Origin: Desulfobacterales bacterium
Lineage (GTDB): Bacteria > Desulfobacterota > Desulfobacteria > Desulfobacterales > JAFDCJ01
Assembly: GCA_020345785.1 (NCBI GenBank)
Contig: CP070771.1
Coordinates: 3,338,856 to 3,344,523, forward strand
DNA length: 5,668 bases
Direction: 5' to 3'
Shown here: positions 5,317-5,668 of the stretch, piece after piece
How positions within the stretch are numbered: the first letter of the stretch is position 1
Layout of the letters: the number at the start of each line of letters is the position of its first letter
Notes under the pieces: model-generated
Seen by the model: only the letters and a program-made list of their open reading frames with translations
What the model was told of the DNA's origin: nothing
The model's database searches: none
Program-made: the position numbers and the translations under genes

Positions 5317-5668
5317 CTATTCCCATCCTGCATAATTCAGTGATACCGGCGCTAGCTGTTTGGTTAGAAAGGCAAAATGCAAATCGGTTACCTGGCGGAT
5401 ATGAAACAGGTCGTGGGCCAGCCAGTTGGCCAGAAGCAATTCGGCCGACATGGGACCCATTTGGGGATGGTGGTGGGTTGCCCGCCAGTCTCGTGAATTC
5501 TGCTTGGTCAGCCATCGAAGCGACTTCTCGCGCTCAGTGAGAAAATCATGCAAAGACTCCGCTGGATCCCTCTGGTTGTAGCCGCGTTGAACCACCCACC
5601 CTTCGGGATCGATGGGCGGCCATGGCTCGTCTGGATTGCTGAGGACAAGCTCGAGGCGTTTTCTGAAA
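5317..5668 (-). CDS. DinB-like (DinB_2) four-helix-bundle protein, C-terminal part
   Basis: The frame is open from the right edge to TAG at 5319-5317, giving 116 residues; the N-terminus, including the first helix and its expected metal-binding His, lies outside the window. The visible part matches the DinB_2/YfiT-like pattern: FRKRLELVL, a DPEGW segment, RGYNQRDPAESLHDFLTERE, then HHPQMGPMSAELLLANWLAH and DLFHIRQ. The HDLFH segment supplies the spaced histidines (HxxxH) that bind the catalytic divalent metal in this superfamily. Such proteins include damage-inducible DinB and thiol transferases (bacillithiol or mycothiol S-transferases); the actual reaction here is unknown. An internal GTG at 5595 is not the real start because family sequence continues upstream of it. 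The gene converges on the cupin gene with 26 bp between stops and no visible terminator. Confidence 0.85.
   Translation of the reverse strand, partial: FRKRLELVLSNPDEPWPPIDPEGWVVQRGYNQRDPAESLHDFLTEREKSLRWLTKQNSRDWRATHHHPQMGPMSAELLLANWLAHDLFHIRQVTDLHFAFLTKQLAPVSLNYAGWE

Noticed and set aside
5174..5540. Open frames overlapping the cupin end and antisense to the DinB-like gene.
   Set aside because: They overlap two well-supported genes in other frames and carry no family motif.

Overview
The window looks like an accessory or loosely packed stretch of a mesophilic bacterial chromosome. The best guess is the Desulfobacterota (Desulfobacterales-like 'deltaproteobacteria'). This rests on three things: a PEP-CTERM-type sorting signal with a VPIP motif, a probable selenocysteine-encoding gene, and the general style of the radical SAM/SPASM and alcohol dehydrogenase proteins. 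The taxonomic call is inference; no rRNA or other marker gene is present.

Layout, left to right. (1) 1-954, minus strand: a radical SAM enzyme running off the left edge. Its first ~53 residues look like the start of a short-chain dehydrogenase, so the gene appears chimeric. (2) 1062-2072, minus: a complete medium-chain zinc alcohol dehydrogenase, upstream of and co-directional with gene 1. The 107-bp gap between them carries an 11-bp inverted repeat. (3) 2073-2933: an ~860-bp stretch without a convincing gene but rich in inverted repeats, including a three-way-junction-like palindrome, a GC-rich palindrome cluster and a 113-bp element with 21-bp near-perfect terminal inverted repeats. (4) 2934-3800, plus: a PIG-L/LmbE-type zinc deacetylase close to the MshB/Mca mycothiol enzymes. 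(5) 3848-4500, minus, easily missed: reading leftward, a 102-codon gene whose codon 45 is TGA, then a PEP-CTERM protein remnant interrupted by TAG, then a rho-independent terminator in the same orientation. (6) 4793-5290, plus: a Cupin_5 (DUF985) family protein. (7) 5317-5668, minus: the C-terminal part of a DinB-like four-helix-bundle protein, convergent with the cupin gene and cut by the right edge.

The most interesting item is the minus-strand gene at 4192-4500. Read through the TGA, it encodes an exported or membrane-anchored protein with an HMA (heavy-metal-associated, ferredoxin-like) fold. The TGA falls where the first Cys of the CxxC metal motif should be, and a perfect 6-bp hairpin with a GGA loop sits 17 nt downstream of it, as expected of a bacterial SECIS element. 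A standard gene caller would miss it. A point-mutated Cys codon in a decaying gene is the main alternative, because the next reading frame downstream (the PEP-CTERM remnant) is visibly broken.

The intact genes do not form one obvious pathway. The dehydrogenase and radical SAM gene may be cotranscribed; the deacetylase, cupin and DinB-like genes appear to be independent units.
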